Positions 47,536-58,578 of a stretch of 64,000 nucleotides of DNA are shown here, one piece after another (within the stretch, counting starts at the first letter, position 1; the number at the start of each line of letters is the position of its first letter). The notes under the pieces are model-generated. The model saw only the letters and a program-made list of their open reading frames with translations. It made no database searches and had not been told where the DNA came from. Where the stretch lies: contig NC_083514.1 in assembly GCF_032362555.1 (NCBI RefSeq), forward strand, positions 1-64,000, given 5' to 3'. This DNA is from Amyelois transitella. Lineage: Eukaryota > Arthropoda > Insecta > Lepidoptera > Pyralidae. The translations under genes and the position numbers were made by a program.

Positions 47536-50500
47536 ATGGCTAAATTACACAATTACTACGTGTTGTGCCCCTTGATAGATCAGAAAAGTTTTCTCGGGGT
47601 ATCAAAAGATAAAGAAAGCGAGTTTGTTATAGTTACACTGGCACGCAATGTTGTAAATAAATATAGGGTAAGAATTAATAAATAAATAATTATTTCATTT
47701 TCTATCAATCTAATTATAACTTACCTAACTGCTTTTATAATGGTATTTATTTCAGCTTTCAGATCAGAAGCAAGTTGGTGGATGGACATCGAAGGAGCAC
47801 ATTACTGCGCCGGTCATTTACGATATCGACCAAGACAATTATGTCGGCGTTTTTAATAATAACACCATTAAACTTTGGAACAAAGACTCACAAAATTTAG
47901 ACAAAATTAAAAAATTTAAGGTAATCTTATCATATGAAAAAAATTATTATAAAAATAAAAATATATACATATAAACAAGACAAAATAACTGAATGCATTT
48001 GAAAAATGTGCAGTGCACCCTAGGCTCTAGGATGGCCATTTGTACGTGCGTACATAAATCACGCCTCTGCCCGGGAGGGGTAGACAGAGACCATATCTTT
48101 CCTCATGGCCATTTGTCTTGTATAATATATTTGTTTACATAATTAGCTATAAGTTTATTTATAACTAGCGACCCGCCCCGGCTTCGCACGGGTGCAAAAT
48201 TCGGAAAAAATTATACTTAAAAACCTTCCTCTTGAATCACTCTACCTGTTACAAAAAACCACATCAAAATCCTTGCATAATTTTAAAGATTTAAGCATAC
48301 AGACAAACAGACTAAAATAACGACTTTGTTTTATACTATGTAGTGATTCATTAAATGAAAAATACTTAATTATATTTGTTTACAGTTTCCACTGAACATT
48401 CTGAAAATCACACCACGAGAATCACAAACTCCACTTATTATATTTTGCAATGGGAACTGCGCATCTTTACCATATGCTATAGAAAATCGCAAAACTTATG
48501 AAGGCAAATCATTGCTGAAAGATGGTGAAGAAGTCATTGATTCTGGTTGCTATTCACTGGGCAGAACAGACCACATCTGTTACCTCGTTAAGGAAGGTGC
48601 TGATAACTATGAAATTGTCAGCTGCCCTATTCGGGATGAGCTGGGAGATTTGGACAAGTCCAAACTTAGCCGGGTGAAGGTGGCCCGAGCTAATGTTTGT
48701 GTGGTGGGAGGATTAGTCAGCACATCTGAGAAACCTTCTGTGTTCTTCTTATGTGAGTATACAGCAACCCTCAGTAGAATAAATAATTGACAAAAACACT
48801 GGATAATAGCTTTGCCCGTTCAAATTTAGTGCCTCTATCCTATATCCTATGTCCTCTCTGTGCTGTGCGGGTCCCAGCAATAATAGACAAAAGAAAAAGG
48901 CCACCATCTCTTTCCTATGGATGCTGTAAAAGGCGGAGGGATAGACTTTTTAACTTGGGATTCTTCTTTTAAGCAATGGGCTAGCAACCTGTCATTATTT
49001 GAATCTCAATTCCATCATAAAGCCCAACAGCTGAATGTGGCCTATCAGTCTTTTCAAGTCTGTTGGCTCTGTCTACCACGCAAGGGATATAGACATGATT
49101 ATATGTATGTATGTATGTGGTGGGAGTTGAAAGTGCGAAGGAAGACCGAATGTCGGCGAATATACCCGAGTTAAAGCGCATTGACCGAGAATATTAATGA
49201 TTTAATCAAGAGTGTTCTTAGCTTTACCCCCAGAGCAAAAAAGAGATGTGTTATAATAATATTGATGTCTGGGGTTACAACAGAGGGCAGGCGCGGTGCG
49301 GTAATAATTGGCACAAACTTCGATAAATACTCTTTATCGGCCTTTATATTCACGCCCGAAAATTTTCATTTTACCATTATCTCATTAGATAGTTAAGTAT
49401 CTAAGTAAGAATCTTAATAATAAAACTAAATAAAAAAGATCGTAAAGAGCTATTTTTATTTAGGTATATTAAATGCATATCGTATTTAACGTATTTAATT
49501 GTATAAGGATTAATAAATACTGCTTTAAATAAAATAAAAATCCCATTAATATATAACACACATTATGTATCTATGTAATAAATTGATACAATTTTTACGA
49601 ACTTATTTTTAACAAAACAGTATATTGTAATGTGTAAAAGCAAAAAAATGCTTATTGTGGATTATCCTTGAGATAGTAGATCTATTATTTCTTAAGAGGT
49701 ATCCCACAAAATATTGTTTTGTTGTAACTCAAAAAGCTTTAACAGCATTTTCGAGCACAGCTCCCGATGGGAGTAATTTTTTCCGACATGTTGAACTTAA
49801 TCGTCATAATATCATTAGTTAGAACAAAACTGAAACTTAATACACAAATAAAATTCGTCCAGTACTTTTCGAATTTATCGCGTACAGACCGACAGACAGA
49901 CGCGGGGGCTTTGTTTTATAATATGTAGTGATAGTGATGATCATGAATTAATGGATTATTTAAGTATCATGTAGATATTATTTAATAATTGAAATTGATT
50001 CCTTTATTACCAGGGTCAGACTCCAAACTAGCTGTATATGACTTAATCAAGAAATCATGGAAAACTGTTGGAGCAGTGCCATGGGTGTCGACAGTGAGCG
50101 CCGTTTCCCTCGCATGGATGGGTAAACATCATCTCATCTTATTTGGCAACAACTCTGAGCAGGACGGAGCGGTCATTGTAGTGTACAATACTATGCTGGG
50201 CATCGGGTCATGTAGGTATCCCATGAAGATGTACTCTGAAGGTGCAAGACTATACTGCATGAACGGGCGCATCGTTCTCGAAGCTTCCAATCACATCGGC
50301 ATGTTGCCTTATGTATTAGAAACAAAAAGAAACTTGTCAAACCTGTTAGGGTCTCATGAGATCGTAAGAGATGAACAAATGGAGATAGCAGAATGGGACT
50401 CACCAGCACCAAACATAGAGAGCTGCAAGGAAATAAAAGAACTTGTAAGTCCGGGCATCGCAGAGAGAGCTATCTGCTCTCATGTAATTCCTAAGTTGTT

Positions 50501-51074
50501 GGAGAACAAAAACAAACTGAGCAGCATATTGTATATTTTAAAATCAATCAGGGATGTTCCTGAATCTGTTTTGGTAATGCTACTCCACTATGGCATAAAG
50601 CAGATGAATCCTGAAGAATTGGATGTGACAGATGAGAAAGCTTGTGCTGAATTTTTCGTCATTCGGACAAAACAGAAGCATTTTTTGAATCAGATATTGA
50701 AATTAGATTTTAGTGATGCTCTTCTCATTCCATACCTCAGAGAAGGTTTGTCACTGAACAGTACACTGTTCCTGTTGAGTTATATAACCTGCTTGTTAAG
50801 TAATCGTGATGATCACCTGTCCGTAGAATATGAGAGCAGATTGTGTGATTGGTGCAATTTGATCATGGATGCATTCTATCAACACTTTCTAATGACGAAA
50901 GATGAAAAAGTGGCACGGGTATTAGAAAATACAATGAGAGTTTGCCAACACTCTGTAGAGCAGCTGTTGGCCATCGACGAGTTACTGCCTATATTACACA
51001 AAGTAGTTTCTGGCAATATAATGGAAGAACAAGAGGAAAAGTTGTCTTACGCTATTGAAATTATGCAAATATAA
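47536..51074 (+). CDS. Nol11: Nucleolar protein 11 (SSU processome, UTP-A/t-UTP subunit)
   Basis: Four exons: 47536-47667, 47756-47920, 48386-48752, 50014-51074. They close in frame to 574 residues, shorter than the vertebrate protein (about 719). N-terminal beta-propeller half: start MAKLHNYYVLCPL, then SDQKQVGGWTSKEHITAPVIYD and GVFNNNTIKLWN, which fit the family. C-terminal helical half: VPESVLVMLLHYGI, FLNQILKLDFSDALLIPYLREGLS and CDWCNLIMDAFYQHF. NOL11 acts in the nucleolus in pre-18S rRNA transcription and processing. Every junction has GT-AG borders. Intron 3 contains a SINE and other repeats. Confidence 0.9.
48044..48104 (-). mobile_element. 61-bp SINE remnant with 12-bp target-site duplication
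   Basis: Only the tail-proximal 61 bp of the (TATG)n SINE family, flanked by ATGGCCATTTGT on both sides (48032-48043 and 48105-48116). Lies in Nol11 intron 2. Confidence 0.82.
48168..48355. repeat. Interspersed repeat in Nol11 intron 2
   Basis: Begins ACTAGCGACCCGCCCCGGCT and ends near TTGTTTTATACTATGTAGTG; similar end motifs recur around 49900-49932 and a related start near 53887. A dispersed lepidopteran element of undetermined class. Confidence 0.5.
48861..49118 (+). mobile_element. SINE with (TATG)n tail, near full length
   Basis: About 258 bp, plus strand, same family as 40727-40984, diverged, ending in TATGTATGTATGTATG. In Nol11 intron 3. Confidence 0.72.
49119..50013. other. Nol11 intron 3, inner part
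   Basis: AT-rich. Contains about 300 bp (49620-49932) ending in a motif shared with the repeat at 48168-48355. No coding sequence recognised. Confidence 0.5.
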
Positions 51075-51177
51075 AGTTTGAGTAAAAATGGATTTTGTTA
51101 GCATGCACCTTATTTTAAAATGTAGAATTGTTTTATTTTTAAGTTCCTTGGAAACATATGGCTAAATGAAAACAAGA

Positions 51178-51560
51178 GGAGCGTCCGTGGTCGAATTGGT
51201 AAGGTCGGCATCTTTGAGGCGACGTGCATTTTAACCAGACGGATAAAATGCGTATCGCAGACACAGGTTTGAATCCCACCCCAGCCATGTACCAATGACT
51301 ATTTTTCAAAGTTATGTACATTTGGTTACATACTAACCGATGCTCTTATGGTGAGGGAAAACATTGTGAAAGCTGCACCTGAATGTGTAACCATGCTCAA
51401 TCCCCTATGGGTTAGGTTCCCCTTCAAAGTTAGCAGAAATAAGACAAGAGTCCCGTCAAAACTCGTAAAAACCTGACTTGCCTAACCTAAGATCCATGGC
51501 GAAGGCAAACCCAGGCTCGTCTCCAGAGTGGTGAGGATGCAACTGGGTCTAAAGCTAAGA
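51178..51560 (+). mobile_element. tRNA-derived SINE
   Basis: Starts with a tRNA-like segment: a possible A box (TGGTCGAATTGGTAAGG, near 51188-51204) and a B box (GGTTTGAATCC, near 51266-51276), followed by about 280 bp unrelated to tRNA. The spacing and the lack of a foldable acceptor stem argue against a working tRNA gene. Lies between the convergent genes Nol11 and Rnpc3. Confidence 0.65.
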
Positions 51561-51587
51561 GGAAGATGTTTGAATTTAAAACAAAAT

Positions 51588-52874
51588 TTACTCAATAGTT
51601 TTTTTATTTGCAGCTCTAGCAAACTGCACAACCATAGGTCTTTCTTTCAACATAAATCCATTAGTCTCATTCAAAGCAGTCTCAGCTATTTCAACTGAAG
51701 GGAAAGTGACAAATGCTTGCCCTTTCATCTTCCCCTCTTGCATCACTCGGACGTCGAACCCTACGTCATCATCTGGGAGGTGTGCAACGTAATGTTTGTA
51801 TATCCTCTTAACATCCTGCTCAGTCACAGTTTTAGCCAGATTCTTTATATACAATCTCATGGAAGGTTGCCCTGGGTGGTAGTTCTTGTAAACTGGCAGA
51901 ATCTTCATGTCTCTGTATGATATTCTATTTTTCAACAATTCCTTTCTAGTTATAGTGGGCTGTTCAATTTCTATAGGTGTGTCTGTGACCTTTTCTGGTT
52001 GCTCTGGCTTCTGGAATTTCCCCAACTCTCCTATTACTTCTAGTGATTCTGGGGCTTTCTGCAAGGCATCCTGGGGAACAAACACTGATATCTTCTTTGT
52101 CTCTTGGAGCGGTGCCACATTCTCAAACACTTCTACCTGATTATGTGGAACTTTCCGAACTTTAGGCAATGTGGCTGTTGACAAAATGGCTGCTGGCCTC
52201 TTTCTTGTTTTTGGTAGTGTATGGAGGCGCTTCAAAGACACTGGAGTGGGCTGATGTTGTTTCTCATGCTCATCACTTGATATTTCAGATTCATCAGTAT
52301 CAGATTGGTTAACTGGCATTGGTAAAATTTCATCTATAAAATATGTCCTAAAAGTTTCTTTAAAGTATTGTATAGCCTTTTCGTTCTCTTCAAAAGGAAT
52401 GTCAAGACACATTTTATTCATTAAATGTAGTGTTTGTACGTAAAATGGTTTGTGAGATAAAAGGCAGTAAATAATATTCACAATGATATTGCAGTCAATA
52501 TCTGGATATTTGTAGTTAATGTGCATAGGAGGAGGCTGGTAAAAGTCAACAGAAGGATTCCAGGCGTTGAGAGCGCAAAGAAATTCTGTGACATGTTTGG
52601 TAATAGACGAAGTTTGTTCAGATTCCGGTTTTTGAGATACAGGTTCACCTTCAAATGAGTACTCTACTACCAACCTTCTGCCAGCTATTTCGAGTTGATG
52701 AAGCCTAAGTAATGAGCTCTTTGCCTTCTCAGCGTTAGCGAAAGACGCGAATATATAATTTCTTTTGAATTTTGTTTCCCAAACTTTTTCGGCGCCGAAG
52801 TGCTTCAAAAGCTGCTCTTTGTCTTCAAAAGACAACGTTGAGGGTAAATGTCTTATAATTAATACTTTAGACAT
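51588..52874 (-). CDS. Rnpc3: RNA-binding protein 40 / U11-U12 snRNP 65K protein
   Basis: 428 residues in a single exon. N-terminal RRM about 1-75 (RNP2 VLIIRHLP, RNP1 RNYIFASF), a long linker with an acidic stretch (about 190-205) and basic patches, then the C-terminal RRM about 340-422 (RNP2 LYIKNLA, RNP1 KGQAFVTF) preceded by an N-terminal extension helix with NYHPGQPSMRLYIKNL, which fits the U11/U12-65K family. That protein bridges U11-59K and U12 snRNA in the minor spliceosome, in the nucleus. Length and both RRMs are as expected; vertebrate orthologues are about 515 residues with a longer linker. The single exon is unusual. Convergent with Nol11. Confidence 0.93.
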   Translation of the reverse strand: MSKVLIIRHLPSTLSFEDKEQLLKHFGAEKVWETKFKRNYIFASFANAEKAKSSLLRLHQLEIAGRRLVVEYSFEGEPVSQKPESEQTSSITKHVTEFLCALNAWNPSVDFYQPPPMHINYKYPDIDCNIIVNIIYCLLSHKPFYVQTLHLMNKMCLDIPFEENEKAIQYFKETFRTYFIDEILPMPVNQSDTDESEISSDEHEKQHQPTPVSLKRLHTLPKTRKRPAAILSTATLPKVRKVPHNQVEVFENVAPLQETKKISVFVPQDALQKAPESLEVIGELGKFQKPEQPEKVTDTPIEIEQPTITRKELLKNRISYRDMKILPVYKNYHPGQPSMRLYIKNLAKTVTEQDVKRIYKHYVAHLPDDDVGFDVRVMQEGKMKGQAFVTFPSVEIAETALNETNGFMLKERPMVVQFARAANKKTIE

Positions 52875-53117
52875 TGTTATGTACGTTACAATATATCATT
52901 AGTTAAAATACAAGCTACTACACCGCGAGTTCCCAAAAAAATAATATAATAGTTTTGGTATGTTTGTTTGGTATAAACAGTACCTCTATTTAGTTTGTGG
53001 TATAAACCACATTGTTTTGTTCAGATTCGTTCCACATGGATCAGGCTAAGGTCGAAGACCATACTGCCTCGCAGATATTACTATTTAAGACAGATGGGAC
53101 ACTCACTGGCCATTGCT

Positions 53118-53520
53118 TCACAGTTTAGTTTCTTTGTATGAGCATAGCGCTAGTGTCTTATCTGTCAAACAACTATCCATGAATAGGTTGAACAGCCACG
53201 GTAACGCAACACATCCTTGCCTAACGCCTTTCTCAATCTTAAACCACTCAGTGTGCGCTCCGTTTATCCTGACACAAGCACTCGCATCCTCATATAAGGA
53301 TTTCAGTGCTCGTATTAAGAGACTGCTCACCCCATGCATAGAAATTGCTGACCACAATTCATTCCTCTCAACTCTGTCATAGGCCTTTTCCAGATCTATG
53401 AATGTGCAATGGACTTTTTGACTCTTGGCCAAAAACTTTTCGGTTATGCACCGCAAGGAAAAGACCTGATCAGTACATCCCATTCCCTTTCGAAATCCCG
53501 CTTAAGCATCCCATATTTTG
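53118..53520 (-). pseudogene. LINE reverse transcriptase fragment
   Basis: The minus strand encodes GFRKGMGCTDQVFSLR, FIDLEKAYDRVERNELW and KGVRQGCVALPWLFNLFMDSCL, all from the palm of a LINE reverse transcriptase. A stop precedes GFRKG, and the catalytic FADD part is missing, so it is a dead fragment of about 130 residues. Confidence 0.82.
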
Positions 53521-53882
53521 TCATCAGTTTCATTCCTGACTCTATTAATCAATCTATTCTTCTATAAAATAATATCTCTGGTTGTACTCAATCGGGTTTT
53601 GGGTTTTGTTTATACCAGGCCTTGAACACTGTAGTACCAATATATGCGTGTCGCACACGATAAAATGTCTTCGGTCTTCAATAATTAAGAATCTTTAAAA
53701 AAGTCTTCCTTTAATTAACTATCTAATTATTTTCAATTCTTTATAAGAGACAGGTTCAAATCAAATTAAAATTGTTGTGAATTTAAAATAACAATTTATA
53801 GTAACTCTCAATATGTTTTATATTTTCAGCTGAAGAACATTTGAATGATCACAATCATGTTTTAAATACAAATACTTTATTT

Positions 53883-54360
53883 GCTACTAGCTGTTGCCCG
53901 CGACTTCGTCCGTGTAAATTTCGAGTTGAATTTTGATCATACAGTCAGATACAGACAGACAAAAAATGTAAAAAAAAAATCTCCATCCGTTTCAGTCAAA
54001 ATATTAAATGTACAGACAAAATATTTTTACCGTTTTATTACTTTCGTAACTTATTTGCAGGCAAACTCATGCCTTGAGTTCATTCAAATGTCGATATCTT
54101 TTTTTTAAGGAAACCGATTTTGATGAAACAAACTTTAAATGTTCTTCTGGGTAAAAACAAAGCAATTGGTGAAAGTTTCAAGTAAATCGGTTCAGTACTT
54201 TCGGAGATGATCGTGATCATACATACAGACAGACAGACAAGAAATTCAAAAATAATATTTTTGCTTTCTATTATTCATTTTAAGTATCCCTCTATCCATT
54301 TCAGTCAAAAATAATTAATGTACAGACAAAATATTTTTACTGTTTTATTATATGTATATA
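53883..54360. repeat. Interspersed repeat with internal direct repeats
   Basis: Begins ACTAGCTGTTGCCCGCGACT, a start common to dispersed lepidopteran repeats. A segment of about 58 bp near 53985-54042 recurs with changes near 54294-54350, both containing AATGTACAGACAAAATATTT. CAGACAGACA runs occur at 53955 and 54226. Confidence 0.6.
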
Positions 54361-55353
54361 GATAAATGCGGTACTATTATAGGTGTTACAAAGCATATAC
54401 ATTTCGCGCATTTAGCCAGTCATGGCATGCAAATTGCACCACTTCGGAAGCAGTAGAAAATGCAAGAGAAATGCCTATACTAGTAGGTATATAACTAATA
54501 TACTTACGGTCACGTGTTGCGGAAGCTTGCTCACTTTCTGGGAAAGAAATGTCTCGCTATGACATCTCCGCCAGGTCCAGAAATCCTAGTGTACCGATGC
54601 AAATGATTTTATATGTGCCCATGTCACTGCGAACCGAACAAAATGGGAGGAAAATGACGGAAAGCTGACTAGGCCAAGTTGGATGAAGACAGTTTAGACT
54701 AACACGCGGGGCAAGAAGGAGGAAGGAAGCTGTAGTAAGTATATAAGTTATGTTGACTTTTTAAGGGTTTACCTTGCATCTTATTTTGGAAAATAAATCC
54801 ATTTCTAAATAAAGATTTACGTTCGTAAGTAATGCATTTTTGTTTTATTTTTATAAAATAATAAAAGTACAATACATAAGAAACCCTAGCAGCATTTTTC
54901 GATATCGCGTAGGTTAATCACTAGCTTGTCGACATTAGCTTAGCTTGCACATCACTAGTGACAGATGTGACACTAGCGCTATGCGCATACAAAGGAACTA
55001 AATGGTGAACCAAGGAGTATCTTTAGTACATTATATATTAATATCTGTCCGAGTCGATACAACCTAGGACGTACAAAGTCGAAGGCACACTACACGAGCC
55101 CTAATTATACGACCTTCAATGTCAACGTAAATGATGGTGCAACCAAAGTCATGTATCTAATTTACACTTATAGCAGTGGTATCAACTATCAACGTCACGT
55201 CAATCAAACAATATGTCAGTCAAGTAGTCAACCGGCCGTAGTAACTAGTAAGAAACAGAAGGAATCTCTGAAAGTAAAACTTTCGAATAGTTTTTTTTTG
55301 TTTTCTTTAGTTAAACAGTAATGTGATAAGAAAGCATTGCACTCTGTATTGCA

Positions 55354-57496
55354 ATGGAAGCCCTTGGAAAGGCAGCTAAAATTGTAGTATTGGGCGACAT
55401 AGGCAGAAGCCCACGAATGCAGTACCACGCATTATCACTTGCAAATATTGGTTTTAAAGTTACCATAATTGGCTATCTGGAAACTACTCCACTGAAAGAA
55501 ATACTAGATCATTCTGGAATTAGCATAGCAAGGTTAAATCCTATGGCATTAGATAAAGGACCAAAACTAATTCAGTACGCGTTGAAGGCAATATGGCAAA
55601 CTATAAGTTTGTTCTTAACATTGTTAATAAGTGGTCGGTGTGATTATTTACTATGCCAAAACCCTCCTGCGATACCCACATTGCCAGTGTGTCGTTTTTA
55701 CTGTCTAGTGACGAGAACGAAGTTCTGCATTGACTGGCACAACTATGCATTCTCCATTATGGCCATGTCGTTGCCGCCTGATCATCTCTTGCTTAAGGTC
55801 TCCAAGGTTATTGAGATGTATTTCGGCCAGTCCTCTCAACACAATTTCTGTGTTACGTATGCTATGAAAGCTGATTTATTGAACAACTGGGACATTCTGT
55901 AAGTGATGAATATTCATTATGTTGAGATTAGCATCTACCTGGAAGTCATGTTAGTTAACATTTAATTATGTACTTATCTACTTGTATACCAAATTTTCAT
56001 AAGATGCACAACAATCTGTCAAAAAAATATAATGAAGTTTTATCAAAATGTAATGAGTTTAAATTTTGTATAACAAATGCACACAGTATGCAATGGTCTT
56101 TTTACAGATAAAGTTAATACTTATAAAGTGTCAAAATGATAATAATTAAATGCACTATGTGTATGATTTTTGTGATGCTCAATTTTATACTGCTATTTGC
56201 TTTTCTTGCCTTGCTATTGTTAGTTTCTGTAGAGGCATAGTGAGAAAGGTTTATAGTATTCATGATACTGAACTAACCTCTTTGTTCATTCAGCAACATA
56301 TAATCTCACCAAAAAAAAATTATTTTCCAGTGCTACAGTGCTTTATGACCGGCCTCCTAAAATATTTAACCCTATCAGTATAGAGGAGAAGCATAAATTC
56401 TTCATAAAGCTGAGCCAGCAGTATCCTCAGTTTGGGAGCCCGGGTCGGGAACAGCTCAACTCTGGTGACAGCATCACTAAGACAGTTGCAACTGAAAAGC
56501 AAGGAGATGATATCCAGTTGAGGGCGGACCGGCCAGGCATTCTGTTCAGTAGCACCAGCTGGACTCAGGACGAGGACTTTAGCATTTTGATGCAAGCTCT
56601 ACAAGGTGGGCTTTGAGGCTGATGTGGAGCCTGTTTTCTTTAATTTGGGTAGCATACAAACACAACTTTATCAACACTCATTTCTAGACAACTCAACAAC
56701 TTTCCTTACCAGGAAATAGCATATGTATGTGTTGTTGTTTTGCCATCCCAAGATGTACTAGTTGTGCATATCAGTTAGTCCACAAGGCAAATGTAGGAAA
56801 TGGATAAGTTGTTACATTTCGCTGTTTTCTTTTCCTTTCAAAATATATTTGTTATTTTTCAGTATATGAAACAACATTCAGTCTGTCAGACCACTCGAAG
56901 CTGCCCAAGCTGCTTTGTGTTATCACAGGCAAAGGTCCCATGAAACAAAACTATGTCAATCAAATAGCTAAACGGAACTGGAAGTATGTGACAGTTGTGA
57001 CACCTTGGCTGGAGGCCTGTGATTACCCCGCCATGGTGGCCAGTGCGGACCTAGGAGTGTGCCTGCACACCAGCTCCTCTGGCCTAGATCTTCCTATGAA
57101 AGTTGTGGATATGTTCGGGGCAGGGCTGCCTGTGTGTGCACATGATTTTAGATGGTAAGAATAAATTACCAGTTTGAAAAATGCTATTATCCATTGTTAA
57201 CAGAAATACAAGTTATTAATTATTAAATACTCTCAGCAAACAAGTTAACTTTGTGCTTTTTGCTAATAAATTATATTTGTTACAGTTTAGATGAATTAGT
57301 CAAAAATGGGAAAAATGGTTACATCTTTAAAAATAGCCATGAATTGTCAGAATTAATTATTAACTGGTTTCAAGAGTTCCCCAACAATAAGGTTCAGAAT
57401 GCTAAAGTGGAGAAAATGAAGGCAGAATTAGCAGATTTCCAAAAATCAAGATGGGAAGAAAATTGGAATTTTATAGCTAAGAAATTTTTCGAATGA
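55354..57496 (+). CDS. Alg1: Chitobiosyldiphosphodolichol beta-mannosyltransferase
   Basis: Four exons: 55354-55898, 56331-56605, 56863-57154, 57286-57496; frame closes to 440 residues, close to the vertebrate 464. ALG1 adds the first mannose, from GDP-mannose, to dolichyl-PP-GlcNAc2 on the cytosolic face of the ER. GT-B glycosyltransferase: N-terminal [17 protein letters not shown], a hydrophobic stretch at about 85-100 near ISLFLTLLI, then the C-terminal domain with [20 protein letters not shown] and the highly conserved [32 protein letters not shown], ending [10 protein letters not shown]. All junctions are GT-AG. The short N-terminus lacks the usual anchor helix before GDIGRSPR, so membrane attachment would rely on the internal stretch, or a further 5' exon exists. 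Confidence 0.94.
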
Positions 57497-58007
57497 TAAA
57501 TATTGTTATATACAATACATAGCTATTTGGACTAGTCTTTACATTTGAAAATAAGTTAAATTATAAATATATTTTTAAAAAAGGCTGGTATTTGTTTTTT
57601 AAAAATTAGTTACTGATAATAGTGCACACATTATGCTGTGTAAATTCAATGTACAAAGGCTACACTCATTAAATATACTAACATCTACATTTAAAAGATG
57701 AAGAAAAAAAATTAACCTACCCTTGTAGATGTTCCCAAACATTAGCCTAGTCAACATGGTGCATGTCTAGCTGGCCTACACACAGCACACCCAGAGGGTG
57801 TAATTGACGGCAGGGAAAGATGAAAGTGATAGAACTAAATTAAGAAAAAATTATGGCTGATATCATTACACCTAACCTAGGTAGGAACATTACACCAGCC
57901 TAACTAAATAACTGAACGAATGTCTTGTATAAATTTTAAGCATAATAAAATCAAACTTTTTAAATATTTGTGTATTTATGAAAATAGCATTAATTCACTT
58001 TTATCAC
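57497..58007. other. Intergenic, convergent Alg1 and Snu13
   Basis: About 510 AT-rich bases with 3' UTR sequence of both genes. Nothing else seen. Confidence 0.5.
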
Positions 58008-58578
58008 TTAAACTAAGAGTCTTTCAATTTCTTGCTGGATACTTTGGATCTGAGGCTTCAGCTGACTCCCTTCATTAATAGTGATGGAGCAGGAAATGAT
58101 TGGCCGAGACACGCCGCACGCACGGCCAAGCGCTTGCTTTGATCTCACAAACACATATGGCACATTCTTGTCCTCGCATAAAATAGGAATGTGAAGCACG
58201 ATTTCTAAGGGCTCCGCATCGGCAGCCATTATAATAAACTCTGAGAGACCTCTATTTAAGGTTTTTGTGGCTTCATTAGCACCTTTTCTTAATTGCTTGT
58301 AGTTTGCAGCTTGCTGAACAAGGTTTAAGATTTTGGCAGTCAGTGCTGCGTCCGCCAACGGATACGCTTTGGGATTAACCGCTGCTTCTTCCGCCTGCAA
58401 TTTTAAGATGAATGATAATAAGAAATAAGAAAACACGCCAGTAAACATAACCTTAAAATAAGCACATTACAAACTCGTACAACGAATGTCAATTGAAGTC
58501 AGAAAAAAAATATGCTGTTTATATATTTTAGGTTGTTTACAATTATCTTTTATAAATTAAATAACACGTGCTTACCAT
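58008..58578 (-). CDS. Snu13: SNU13 / 15.5K / NHP2-like protein 1
   Basis: Two coding exons: 58578-58576 (the ATG alone, followed directly by GTAAG) and 58394-58008; 129 residues. The second exon starts right after a TTGCAG acceptor with GCGGAAGAAGCAGC. The L7Ae-type kink-turn domain is almost unchanged from other animals: [64 protein letters not shown]. The protein binds the kink-turn of U4 and U4atac snRNA and of box C/D snoRNAs. The single-codon first exon is the odd feature; without it the longer minus-strand frame would suggest a false upstream start. Confidence 0.95.

Larger units (their letters stand above)
52875..55353. other. Spacer between divergent Rnpc3 and Alg1
   Basis: 2.5 kb. 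Holds a LINE fragment (53118-53520) and repeats (53883-54360). I see no gene in the remainder. The closer 200-400 bp on either side presumably include the two promoters, without a clear motif. Confidence 0.55.

Noticed and set aside
48787-49181. Open frames at 48787-49181
   Set aside because: They lie on the SINE copy at 48861-49118.
51178-51280. tRNA gene
   Set aside because: A- and B-box-like motifs are present, but a cloverleaf does not fold; a tRNA-derived SINE explains it better.
54361-55353. A gene upstream of Alg1
   Set aside because: No open frame with recognisable content; only AT-rich sequence and possible 5' UTR.
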